Shown here: positions 12,678 to 18,504 of the stretch, piece after piece
How the letters are laid out: each line of letters starts with the position of its first letter
Numbering within the stretch: the first letter of the stretch is position 1
Origin: an uncultured Lachnobacterium sp.
GTDB lineage: Bacteria > Bacillota > Clostridia > Lachnospirales > Lachnospiraceae
NCBI GenBank assembly: GCA_900552085.1
Contig: URYB01000013.1
Coordinates: 1 to 18,504, forward strand
Direction of reading: 5' to 3'
Length of the DNA: 18,504 nt
Translations under genes and position numbers: made by a program
Notes under the pieces: model-generated
What the model saw: the letters and a program-made list of their open reading frames with translations, nothing else
What the model was told of the DNA's origin: nothing
Database searches by the model: none

Positions 12678-13670
12678 ATGATTTTTTTTATTTTTTTAGG
12701 TGTCGCCATTGTTGTTGTTTCTTTGATAGTGTCATATTTTTCTTCTGGTGGAGAGTCCTCGTCAGATACAACAGCTGTAGATTCTACCATTTTCTCAAAT
12801 TACCCTTCTCTTGATCGCACAACATCTATGGCTTTCGACTTTGAAGACCGTTATTCTCGAAAATTAGAGAATACGGAAGATAAGATATCGTATTATTTAG
12901 ATGAATTGACCGGCGACCGTAAAAAAGACGAAATTATATATCAAAAAGCGATGGCTTTGTGCAAAGAATATGCAGATTGGTGTTTGTCCTGTGGCGAGCA
13001 AGGACGTGCTTACTATGAACGCAACGTTTATAAAATAGAGTCTGACCTAAAAGGCGAATATCAAAATTTTCTTTCAGCTTGCAGAAAAGCAGATTCTCTT
13101 TCTGTCGAATATGGTTTTTGCGTTCCATACAACGAAGCTGAGTATATATCTTCCACAGATTCCAGTCTTCTTTCTGCATACTTTTACGATTACCACCGCA
13201 AAGAAATCGATAAAAAATTAAACTCTATTGTAACCCTTTCAAGCAATATTGTAGATAATCCTTCTACCAGTTTGAAGCACTTGGAAAATGCTTTAAAAAA
13301 ATGTTCCGAGTTCAAAGAATGGTGTTGCTCCTCCATTGGTGGAAAGGCATATTATGCGTCCCGTGGATGCAGCATTCCTGAAACAGTTCAAAAATCATAT
13401 TCGGAATATCTCGAACACTATTCCGAATATGAGACCCGATATAAGGAAATCCTTGCTCGAAAGAAGCAGCTTGCAGCGATCAAGAAATCCGTAATTAAAT
13501 TATTAGAATCAAATGATGGACATTATGCCAGGGTTGATATTATCAAACAACTTTCCAAGTATTCTAAAGAAGATATTATGAAAGTTATCAATTCTGAGAT
13601 TGAATCCGGCTCCTTGGTCTCTTCTAAAAATGGAAATCGTGTTTTTATTAGTCTTCCGGAGAGCAAGTAA
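12678..13670 (+). CDS. Membrane-anchored protein with internal duplication and C-terminal winged-helix-like region (330 aa)
   Basis: Residues 2-21 are a hydrophobic N-terminal helix (membrane anchor or uncleaved signal). A cytoplasmic or extracellular body follows with two related repeats: residues ~91-135 contain C-x2-Y-x2-WC-x2-CGEQGRAYY and ~204-250 contain C-x2-F-x2-WC-x3-IGGKAYY, both followed by an Y-x2-[FY]L helix. The last ~65 residues (SVIKLLESNDGHYARVDIIKQL, EIESGSLVSSKNGNRVFI) look like a winged helix-turn-helix. I do not recognise a family. The ATG at 12,678 has AAGGAG nine bases upstream, better than the in-frame GTG at 12,657. As a plus-strand gene between repressor and integrase it is probably expressed in the lysogen, where superinfection exclusion or defence genes often lie. 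Confidence 0.75.
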   Translation: MIFFIFLGVAIVVVSLIVSYFSSGGESSSDTTAVDSTIFSNYPSLDRTTSMAFDFEDRYSRKLENTEDKISYYLDELTGDRKKDEIIYQKAMALCKEYADWCLSCGEQGRAYYERNVYKIESDLKGEYQNFLSACRKADSLSVEYGFCVPYNEAEYISSTDSSLLSAYFYDYHRKEIDKKLNSIVTLSSNIVDNPSTSLKHLENALKKCSEFKEWCCSSIGGKAYYASRGCSIPETVQKSYSEYLEHYSEYETRYKEILARKKQLAAIKKSVIKLLESNDGHYARVDIIKQLSKYSKEDIMKVINSEIESGSLVSSKNGNRVFISLPESK

Positions 13671-13789
13671 TCTTAATATATTTATAGCCACGCTTTTTCA
13701 AACTCATGTTCTGTCTATTATTCTAAGTCAGCATGTGCTATACAATATATAAGTAACATTTTAATATTACATAGAAAGGGGAGTATTTT
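13671..13789. other. Intergenic stretch, AT-rich
   Basis: The 119 bases before the SWIM gene are AT-rich with several TATA-like strings (for example at 13,741-13,752) but no convincing -35/-10 pair. No terminator hairpin is seen after the membrane protein gene. Confidence 0.4.
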
Positions 13790-14209
13790 ATGTTTAATAT
13801 TGATTTTGGTGGCTGGCCTGCTTCTATTCATAATGATTTTGAGCAGATTAAGCGAATGGAGGCTGGTAAAAAATTATCGAAAAAGATTGTGTCTATTGAC
13901 AAAGGCGAGCATCCTAGCATTGAAATTCAGGGATCTGCCAAAGAACCTTACCGTGCTACTCTGACCGAGTGCAGTTGTCCAGACTTTTTATTTCACGCTC
14001 AAAAGACCGGCAAATTTGCTCCGTGCAAACACATTTATTGTCTCGCAAACGAATTAGGTCTTTTGTCTGGTGCTCCTGAGTACGACAAGAAGTCTTCGAA
14101 CTTTGATGTAGAAGATGAGAAAGAAAGATACTACGCTTTGTATGAATCAGGTCAAATCAGCCCTGATGTATTCATTGGTGTATATGGTGCTTTATTAAAG
14201 TTGCATTAA
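13790..14209 (+). CDS. SWIM zinc-finger protein (139 aa)
   Basis: ECSCPDFLFHAQKTGKFAPC followed by KH gives C61-x-C63-x15-C79-x-H81, the SWIM zinc-finger signature, preceded by the strand-rich YRATLTE typical of this domain. SWIM domains bind DNA or proteins and occur in transposases, MEKK-like proteins, bacterial SNF2 helicases and recombination factors; here the protein is almost only the finger plus a helical tail. The ATG at 13,790 has GAAAGGGGAG upstream. It lies in the lysogen-expressed module with the membrane-anchored gene, so the two may act together; this is inferred from neighbourhood alone. Confidence 0.85.
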   Translation: MFNIDFGGWPASIHNDFEQIKRMEAGKKLSKKIVSIDKGEHPSIEIQGSAKEPYRATLTECSCPDFLFHAQKTGKFAPCKHIYCLANELGLLSGAPEYDKKSSNFDVEDEKERYYALYESGQISPDVFIGVYGALLKLH

Positions 14210-14227
14210 TATTTTCAGAATTATTTC

Positions 14228-14256
14228 TTGAGTTGTAAAATAATTGTGTATATAAT
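14228..14256 (+). promoter_or_regulatory. Strong promoter (TTGAGT-17-TATAAT)
   Basis: A TTGAGT -35 at 14,228-14,233 and a perfect TATAAT -10 at 14,251-14,256 have 17 bases between them. It points toward a hairpin that begins about three bases after the predicted start, with no ORF directly downstream. Confidence 0.8.
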
Positions 14257-14262
14257 GAAGGC

Positions 14263-14376
14263 ACGAAATCCCGATGTGGGTACATCGGGATTTCATTTTC
14301 CCTTGCGGGAATGTGGTATATTATTCGCAATCCAATTATATCGCATTTCTCATAAGTCCACAAGGGCTTATTTTTT
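14263..14376 (+). ncRNA. Candidate ~113 nt structured small RNA upstream of the integrase
   Basis: The predicted transcript begins at a strong promoter and ends at a terminator, with no convincing ORF. It starts with a perfect 12 bp hairpin (AAATCCCGATGT, loop GGGT, 14,266-14,293), has a smaller second hairpin (TCCC-TTGC-GGGA, about 14,299-14,310), then an unstructured AU-rich stretch, then the terminator. It could be a regulatory RNA of the element or an attenuated leader of the integrase mRNA. Expression is unproven. Confidence 0.55.
14352..14376 (+). terminator. Intrinsic terminator before the integrase
   Basis: ATAAGTCC and GGGCTTAT form an 8 bp stem (one G-U pair) with loop ACAA, followed by a run of T (14,371-14,376). 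It closes the small-RNA unit; partial read-through would supply the integrase, which has no clear promoter of its own. Confidence 0.75.
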
Positions 14377-14392
14377 ATACCATTCTTTAAAT

Positions 14393-14408
14393 GTTGCACC
14401 GGTGCAAC
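14393..14408. promoter_or_regulatory. 16 bp palindrome upstream of the integrase ribosome-binding site
   Basis: GTTGCACCGGTGCAAC is a perfect palindrome centred 34 bases before the integrase ATG. Its inner 14 bases recur at 4404-4417. It could be an operator, or could fold in mRNA just before the AGGAGG. Which is correct cannot be told from the sequence. Confidence 0.5.
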
Positions 14409-14434
14409 TATGTCGATGTTCTTAGGAGGCTATT

Positions 14435-15538
14435 ATGAAATTACCAAATGGATATGGAAGTGTTGTGAAATTATCTGGAAAAAGAAGAAAACCTTATGCT
14501 GTGCGCATATCGATCTTTGATGATGTGGGCGGAGTAAAAGTTCGCCGTAGGAAGTATCTTGAATACTTTTCCAATCAAAAAGAAGCTCTTGCTTATCTGG
14601 CAGACTATAACAAAGGACTGGCTGTAACTGAACATACGAATTATACTGATCTCCTTACTTTTGAAGATTTGTTTAATAAGTGGATCGAATGGAGATGGAG
14701 TTTTAAGAAGCATCCCGGACCGGCTGCATTAAAGTGCTATAAATCAGCTTTCAAGCTGTATGCTCCGCTTCACGATCGAAAAGTTGTCACGCTTCGTGCA
14801 TCTGATCTGCAGGACTGCCTTACTGCTGCCCGCTCAAAATCCGCAAGCACAATATCCCACATGGGTGTCATTGTCCGCGGCATGTGGAAGTATGCAATAA
14901 GCAACGAATACCTTGATCGTGATATCACGACGGGTCTTGTATTTGAGTTTACCGCCCCGGAGACTCCCAAACACACCCGTTTCTCCGACGAAGAGGTGTC
15001 TCTTCTTTGGAAATCTCTTGGCAAGGTCCCTGATGTCGATCTGGTTCTTATATATATTTACACCGGCATGCGTTGTTCCGAGCTTTTAGAGATGCGAACG
15101 GAAAACATCCATCTGGGTGAGCGTTACATGGTCGGTGGTATGAAGACTGCTGCCGGAAAGGACCGCATCATTCCAATCCACGATGCAATCCTTCCGCTTA
15201 TCGCTGAGCGTATGAAATCCTCCGGTGAATACTTTTTACGTTCCCCTCGTCTTCCGAAGTATTCCGGAACTAACTTCCGCATTACTGTATTTGCGGATGT
15301 AATGAACACTCTTGGATTCGATCATCTCCCGCACGACTGTCGATACACTTTTGTTTCAATGGCAGAAGCGTGCCACATGGATGATTTATGTTTAAAAATT
15401 ATTATAGGCCATTCGATTGCTAATGCGTCCGGTACTTCTTTCAAAGTCGGCGGAACTGGCGATATTACAAAGAATATCTATACAGAAAAGACTCTGGACG
15501 AATTGATTGCCGAGGTTAATAAGCTTCCTGTTTTGTAG
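14435..15538 (+). CDS. int: Tyrosine recombinase/integrase (367 aa)
   Basis: The catalytic residues of the tyrosine recombinase family are all visible: R213 (YTGMRCSELLEM), K237 (MKTAAGKDR), H300 and R303 (HDCRYTF), H326 (IIGHS) and the nucleophile Y349 (KNIYTEK). The N-terminus (PNGYGSVVKLSGKRRKPYAVR) is the arm-binding domain of ICE- and phage-type integrases of Clostridia, and a SAM-like core-binding domain follows at ~75-165. It catalyses integration and excision at att sites; its position at the edge beside rplS fits insertion downstream of that gene. The ATG at 14,435 has AGGAGG seven bases before it. Regulation may involve the upstream small-RNA unit and palindrome. Confidence 0.95.
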   Translation: MKLPNGYGSVVKLSGKRRKPYAVRISIFDDVGGVKVRRRKYLEYFSNQKEALAYLADYNKGLAVTEHTNYTDLLTFEDLFNKWIEWRWSFKKHPGPAALKCYKSAFKLYAPLHDRKVVTLRASDLQDCLTAARSKSASTISHMGVIVRGMWKYAISNEYLDRDITTGLVFEFTAPETPKHTRFSDEEVSLLWKSLGKVPDVDLVLIYIYTGMRCSELLEMRTENIHLGERYMVGGMKTAAGKDRIIPIHDAILPLIAERMKSSGEYFLRSPRLPKYSGTNFRITVFADVMNTLGFDHLPHDCRYTFVSMAEACHMDDLCLKIIIGHSIANASGTSFKVGGTGDITKNIYTEKTLDELIAEVNKLPVL

Positions 15539-15539
15539 C

Positions 15540-15604
15540 CCACTTGTCGCCCACGAGCCTATTTTTACGTATTTTTACATGATTGTGTAAAGATTCAGAC
15601 AATT
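15540..15604. other. Probable attachment-site region (right element end)
   Basis: The 65 bases between the integrase stop and the rplS terminator contain direct repeats: TATTTTTAC twice, ten bases apart (about 15,561-15,579), and GCCCAC twice (15,538-15,556). These are typical of integrase arm or core sites, but the crossover cannot be located without the left end. Confidence 0.4.
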
Positions 15605-15642
15605 AAAAAACACCGGAAACTCAATGGTTTCCGGTGTTTTTT
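15605..15642. terminator. Bidirectional terminator between integrase and rplS
   Basis: A perfect 16 bp inverted repeat (AAAAAACACCGGAAAC, loop TCAATG, then its complement) gives a GC-rich stem with A-tract before and T-tract after. It works in both directions and can end both the integrase (plus) and rplS (minus) transcripts. Confidence 0.9.
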
Positions 15643-15661
15643 GCTTCGGCTGGCTATAAAA

Positions 15662-16015
15662 TTATTTTACTAACTCTTTAACCTTTGCAGCTTTTCCTAT
15701 ACGATCTCTTAAGTAGTAAAGTTTAGCACGACGTACTTTACCTTTACGTACGATCTCTACCTTCTCTACGTTTGGAGAATGTAAAGGCCATGTCTTCTCA
15801 ACACCAACACCGTTAGAAAGCTTTCTTACAGTAAATGTAGCACGGTTGCTTCCACCCTGTTTCTTAATAACAGTTCCTTCGAATACCTGGATACGCTCTC
15901 TGTTACCCTCTTTGATCTTTCCGTATACTTTAACAGTATCACCTACGGAAAACTGTGGTGCGTCAGCCTTTAACTGCTCTGCCTCAATGTTCTTGATAAT
16001 TTCACTTGCGTTCAT
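15662..16015 (-). CDS. rplS: 50S ribosomal protein L19
   Basis: The full L19 sequence is present (117 aa, usual length). The conserved parts are FSVGDTVKVYGKIKEGNRER, VFEGTVIKKQGG, FTVRKLSNGVGVEKTWPLHSP and the basic GKVRRAKLYYLRD. L19 lies at the 30S-50S interface of the ribosome. The ATG at 16,015 has AGGAGG eight bases upstream. It follows trmD but has its own promoter at 16,098-16,126 and a structured leader, so it is likely expressed at a higher level than trmD. Confidence 0.98.
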   Translation of the reverse strand: MNASEIIKNIEAEQLKADAPQFSVGDTVKVYGKIKEGNRERIQVFEGTVIKKQGGSNRATFTVRKLSNGVGVEKTWPLHSPNVEKVEIVRKGKVRRAKLYYLRDRIGKAAKVKELVK

Positions 16016-16017
16016 TT

Positions 16018-16091
16018 TGTGACCTCCTGATTGATTTGACGTTCGCTAACACCTCTCTGGTGACAGAGGACCGTCATTTTTTACTCACAAC
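16018..16091 (-). promoter_or_regulatory. Structured 5' leader of rplS, candidate L19-type leader
   Basis: Between the predicted start and the ATG lies a ~75 nt leader that can fold as an inner CTCTG-TCAC-CAGAG hairpin inside an outer GACG/CGTC pair. An L19 leader regulating rplS is known in Firmicutes; this leader is in the right place but was not compared with the model. Confidence 0.4.
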
Positions 16092-16097
16092 ATTAAT

Positions 16098-16126
16098 AAA
16101 TTAGCATAACTCACTACAAAAAGCAA
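16098..16126 (-). promoter_or_regulatory. rplS promoter (TTGCTT-17-TAATTT, extended -10)
   Basis: On the minus strand a TTGCTT -35 (16,121-16,126) and a TAATTT -10 (16,098-16,103) are 17 bases apart, and a TGC extension precedes the -10. It lies directly after the trmD stop. Confidence 0.65.
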
Positions 16127-16143
16127 GAACTTTTTGCATAATC

Positions 16144-17589
16144 TCACGATTTTTTACTCATCCAGTATACCTTGCCTTTTGCCTTGCACAAACCAAGGTT
16201 TTCCTGCATCTTTTCGGATGCAGTATTTCCAATAATCACATGTCCGTATGGCACTTCGCCTCGTTCTACGGACAGATTGATCATATACGTCTCCAGTGCT
16301 GCCGCGACACGCCGGTTTCGGTATTCCGGCAGTACAAAAAGCATGCCAAGACTGCCTTCCTCGTGCTGTCCGGCAAACCCTACGATCTCCTCTCCATAAA
16401 AAGCACCATAGACCGCTTTATTGCGAATCCGTGACCGTACATAAGATCCATCGCCGATCTCATAATGTTCGATTACAAAATCCTGTGACATTTCATCCAG
16501 CAGGCGGATACACAGCCCATCTTCTTTGCGGATACCATCCGGTCCATAAAGTCCTCTTACCGGCATTTTTTCCCGTTTTGTATAAACGACCTGCCAGCAT
16601 TCCTCGCTTACGGAAAGTCCAAGTTTCGTCCTTATGGCGTCCACCATGCCCTCCTGATGCGTCACAATACAGGCAATCGTCTCATCATGTTTCTTCAGAT
16701 ATTCCGGAAGTTCCCACTCCTCAAAATCTGTAAGCGGCTGCATCCGCGTATGAAAATAGATGCCCGTCACCATATCCTTTAAGAGAATTTCGCCCTCCTG
16801 CTGATACACAAGACGCGCGCGTCCACGGCGAATCAGTTCGATCATATCCATATGCAAAAGCTTTTGCTTCATCAAAATCTGGATGCACTGCTGCAGACGA
16901 TCATATTTTTCATACAGATCCGGTCTGCGTTCCCGTGTACGGATGACAGCCTGTTCTCTGCGCCAGCTTTCTATCTTTTTCTGATTTCCGGAAAGCAACA
17001 CTTCCGGCACTGCCTTTTCATGCCACACTTCCGGACGGGAATACTGTGGGTATTCCAGAAGATTTCCATGAAACGATTCTGTTTCCGCCGACTGCTCATT
17101 GTTCAGCACATCCGGCACGAGACGTGCCACCGCATCAACAATGACCATGGATGCCAGTTCTCCACCGGTAAGTACATAATCGCCAATGGAAACATAATCT
17201 GTAACAATTTCTTCAAGGACACGCTCATCAATTCCCTCATAATGTCCGCACAACAAAATGAGATCGTCCTGCCCGGCGAAGTCCTGTGCCATCTGCTGCG
17301 TAAACGGAGTTCCCTGTGGTGTCACATAAACCACACGTTTTTTGGCGTTCTCCGAAAGCCGGTCCGCAACACTTCGGTATGCATCATATACCGGCTGTGC
17401 CTGCATAAGCATTCCCGCACCTCCACCGTACGGATAATCGTCTACTTTTTTATGTTTGTCTGCTGTATAATCGCGGATATTGACTGCTTCGATTTGTATT
17501 TTATTTTGTTTTACTGCCCTTCCGGTAATACTTGTCATCAACCCCTGCATTACCATCTCCGGAAAAAGTGTCAGAATATGAAAATTCAT
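16144..17589 (-). CDS. trmD: TrmD tRNA (guanine-N1) methyltransferase fused to a GNAT-like domain (481 aa)
   Basis: Residues 1-230 are TrmD: FHILTLFPEM, DDYPYGGGAGM, CGHYEGIDER (114-123) and SIGDYVLTGGE (134-144) form the SPOUT knot that binds SAM, and YPQYSRPEVW and LLSGNQKKIESWR follow. It makes m1G37 in tRNA, which prevents frameshifting. Residues 231-481 (ordinary TrmD ends near 240-250) add a domain with GNAT features: VYGAFYGEEIVGFAGQHEEG, LGMLFVLPEYRNRRVAAAL, and HVIIGNTASEKMQENLGL, an acetyl-CoA loop and closing strands. The family's catalytic Asp (D169 in Haemophilus) appears to be Glu (E171). The ATG at 17,589 has GGAG five bases upstream and lies 12 bases after rimM. The substrate of the GNAT part is unknown. 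Confidence 0.93.
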   Translation of the reverse strand: MNFHILTLFPEMVMQGLMTSITGRAVKQNKIQIEAVNIRDYTADKHKKVDDYPYGGGAGMLMQAQPVYDAYRSVADRLSENAKKRVVYVTPQGTPFTQQMAQDFAGQDDLILLCGHYEGIDERVLEEIVTDYVSIGDYVLTGGELASMVIVDAVARLVPDVLNNEQSAETESFHGNLLEYPQYSRPEVWHEKAVPEVLLSGNQKKIESWRREQAVIRTRERRPDLYEKYDRLQQCIQILMKQKLLHMDMIELIRRGRARLVYQQEGEILLKDMVTGIYFHTRMQPLTDFEEWELPEYLKKHDETIACIVTHQEGMVDAIRTKLGLSVSEECWQVVYTKREKMPVRGLYGPDGIRKEDGLCIRLLDEMSQDFVIEHYEIGDGSYVRSRIRNKAVYGAFYGEEIVGFAGQHEEGSLGMLFVLPEYRNRRVAAALETYMINLSVERGEVPYGHVIIGNTASEKMQENLGLCKAKGKVYWMSKKS

Positions 17590-17601
17590 ACAAACTCCAT
17601 T

Positions 17602-18108
17602 CTACCGTAATCCATCGAGCAAATGAACCGTCATTGTCTGCGCCTCTACATCCACCGCAAGAACACAGTCATGTATTGCCGGCACAAGAAGATCCGGTGT
17701 ATTTTCTTTTGCGATCACATACACATCATTTGCACCTGTCTGCAAAACGTCCTTGATGGTTCCTAACTCTTCGCCCTCATCGGAAGTTACATTTATACCG
17801 ATGAGATCGGCAATAAAATATTCATCTTCTTCTAACTCTACCGCATTTTCTCTCGTAACCAAAAGCTTTGCCTGTCGAAAACGCTCCACATCATTTATAT
17901 TATCCAAACCCTTGAATTTCAGAATGACCATATTCTTGAAAAACTTTACGCTTTCAATTTCAAGTTCTTTTTTTACTTTTCCATTATCAAGGATGACATC
18001 TTTCAATTTTTTAAAACGCGCAGGATCATCCGTTGTCGGAAACACTTTCACTTCTCCGCGCACACCATGTGTTGTTGTAATTACCCCTACCTGTAATAAC
18101 TCTTCCAT
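17602..18108 (-). CDS. rimM: Ribosome maturation factor RimM
   Basis: VGVITTTHGVRGEVKVFPTT with DDPARF (residues ~7-32) is the RimM N-terminal barrel signature, and EDEYFIADLIG with LGTIKDVLQTGANDVYVI and LLVPAIHDCVLAVDV is the PRC-barrel domain. RimM binds ribosomal protein S19 and helps 30S head maturation. The usual length is kept (168 aa). The ATG at 18,108 has GGAG upstream. A terminator between khpA and this gene (18,163-18,191) means that rimM-trmD may need read-through or its own promoter. Confidence 0.97.
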   Translation of the reverse strand: MEELLQVGVITTTHGVRGEVKVFPTTDDPARFKKLKDVILDNGKVKKELEIESVKFFKNMVILKFKGLDNINDVERFRQAKLLVTRENAVELEEDEYFIADLIGINVTSDEGEELGTIKDVLQTGANDVYVIAKENTPDLLVPAIHDCVLAVDVEAQTMTVHLLDGLR

Positions 18109-18162
18109 CTGCTATCTCCGTTATTCGTTTATTTACTGTAACTATTCAGAACCCATTTATTT

Positions 18163-18191
18163 AAAAAGGAGCATAGTAAATTCTATGCTCC
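18163..18191 (-). terminator. Intrinsic terminator between khpA and rimM
   Basis: On the minus strand GGAGCATAG, loop AATTTA and CTATGCTCC form a perfect 9 bp stem followed by five T. It lies inside a usually continuous operon and would reduce, not abolish, transcription of rimM-trmD. Confidence 0.8.
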
Positions 18192-18198
18192 CGGATGA

Positions 18199-18429
18199 TT
18201 ACTGCATAATCTCAACAATAACCTTCTTGTCTTCTTTGGAAGCTGCTGCTTTCACAACAGAACGGATTGCTTTCGCAATGCGGCCCTGCTTACCGATCAC
18301 TTTGCCCATATCGGACTGCGCAACGCGAAGATCCAAAATGGTGCCTTTTTCGCTTTCGGTCTCCGTTACAACAACCTCATCTGGAAAATCAACGAGTGAT
18401 TTTGCAATTACTTCAACTAATTCTTTCAT
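18199..18429 (-). CDS. khpA: KH-domain RNA-binding protein KhpA
   Basis: The single KH domain is complete: VVVTETESEKGTILDLRV strands, then MGKVIGKQGRIAKAIRSVVKA, with GKQG as the GxxG loop. KhpA binds RNA, often with KhpB, and in Gram-positive bacteria influences cell elongation and ribosome or sRNA function. The ATG at 18,429 is preferred over the in-frame GTG at 18,438 because GGGGTGG lies just upstream and the family begins MKELVEVIAKSLVD. It follows rpsP by about 19 bases, the typical arrangement. Confidence 0.95.
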   Translation of the reverse strand: MKELVEVIAKSLVDFPDEVVVTETESEKGTILDLRVAQSDMGKVIGKQGRIAKAIRSVVKAAASKEDKKVIVEIMQ

Positions 18430-18448
18430 TACATCCACCCCTTATTTC

Positions 18449-18504
18449 CTATTTTTCAATACCTGCTGCCTTGAAGATACGGTTAACTGTCTCTGTAGGC
18501 TGTG
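18449..18504 (-). CDS. rpsP: 30S ribosomal protein S16, C-terminal end only
   Basis: Only the last 17-18 codons are inside the window: QPTETVNRIFKAAGIEK, which matches the C-terminal QPTETVxxLFxKAGI of S16. The gene order rpsP-khpA-rimM-trmD-rplS supports the assignment. The start lies beyond the right edge. Confidence 0.9.
   Translation of the reverse strand, partial: QPTETVNRIFKAAGIEK

Larger units (their letters stand above)
1..15604. mobile_element. Integrative element, right-hand part (left end outside window)
   Basis: All genes from the left edge through the integrase form one foreign block. They comprise a tyrosine recombinase at the right end, an XRE repressor with divergent promoters, an HUH replication initiator, PcfJ- and PcfK-like genes, an HNH nuclease, a DNA methyltransferase and many small unknown genes with overlapping starts and stops. 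The block stops beside the transcription terminator of the ribosomal gene rplS; in related genomes rplS is normally followed by housekeeping genes such as lepB or rbgA. No capsid, portal, terminase, tail, relaxase or coupling ATPase is visible. It could be a temperate phage whose late genes lie to the left, a phage-plasmid, or an ICE/IME. The right boundary is inferred to lie between the integrase stop at 15,538 and the terminator at 15,605. Confidence 0.85.

Noticed and set aside
12934..13179. 81 aa minus-strand ORF in the membrane-protein gene
   Set aside because: Shadow of a well-formed plus-strand gene with good start signal.
14266..14293. 12 bp hairpin as an intrinsic terminator of the SWIM gene
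   Set aside because: It is followed by CATTTTCCC, not a U-tract, and begins at a predicted transcription start; better explained as the 5' structure of an RNA.
14228..14425. 65 aa ORF over the small-RNA unit
   Set aside because: Its start lies in the -35/-10 region, it lacks a ribosome-binding site and it runs through the terminator.
15540..15660. tRNA gene as the integration target
   Set aside because: No tRNA-like sequence is present; the boundary lies at a protein-gene terminator.
16852..17610. 252 aa plus-strand ORF
   Set aside because: Antisense to trmD, with no Shine-Dalgarno and no family resemblance.

Overview
The window is chromosomal DNA from a low-GC Gram-positive bacterium, most likely Lachnospiraceae or a close Clostridia relative. 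The right end (about 15,600-18,504) carries the conserved block rpsP-khpA-rimM-trmD-rplS, all on the minus strand, and trmD is fused to an acetyltransferase-like domain. Strong Shine-Dalgarno sites, sigma-A type promoters and many ATGA/TGATG overlaps fit this assignment.

The remaining ~15.5 kb is the right part of an integrative element (temperate phage, phage-plasmid or ICE/IME). It ends in a tyrosine recombinase next to the rplS terminator, and its left end lies outside the window. No virion structural gene and no conjugation ATPase or relaxase is visible, so the class of element is unresolved.

Layout from the right. Integrase (14,435-15,538, +), preceded by a compact promoter-hairpin-terminator unit that looks like a ~110 nt small RNA. 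A lysogeny-type plus-strand module (12,055-14,209): an XRE repressor, a membrane-anchored protein with an internal duplication, and a SWIM zinc-finger protein. A divergent promoter region with repeated operator-like motifs (11,934-12,024). A short minus-strand early operon (11,838-10,575) of five small genes. One plus-strand acidic protein (10,364-10,591). A long tightly packed minus-strand operon (10,182 to beyond position 1): two unknown small genes, an HUH rolling-circle Rep, a divergent RNase H-like protein, a double zinc-ribbon protein, a PcfK-like protein, a PcfJ-like protein, an HTH/coiled-coil protein, a DUF2829-type fusion protein, an HNH nuclease, a small ASCH/DUF3850 protein, a DUF4317 protein, an unknown protein and an N6-adenine DNA methyltransferase cut by the window edge. 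A second promoter-terminator unit (9,465-9,563, +) could make a ~64 nt RNA antisense to the rep leader, resembling copy-number control in rolling-circle plasmids.

The most striking observation is a pair of proteins 8 kb apart (3,123-3,896 and 11,095-11,655). Their C-terminal domains match except in a 75 bp block. There, 12 of 25 codons differ, every difference is at codon position 1 or 2 of an NNY codon, there is no third-position change, and a 35 bp identical GC-rich tail follows. This is the signature of adenine-directed mutagenesis by a diversity-generating retroelement (DGR). No reverse transcriptase or template repeat lies in the window, so the machinery would have to be elsewhere. One target carries a DUF2829/Tad2-like N-terminal domain, which would be an unusual fusion.
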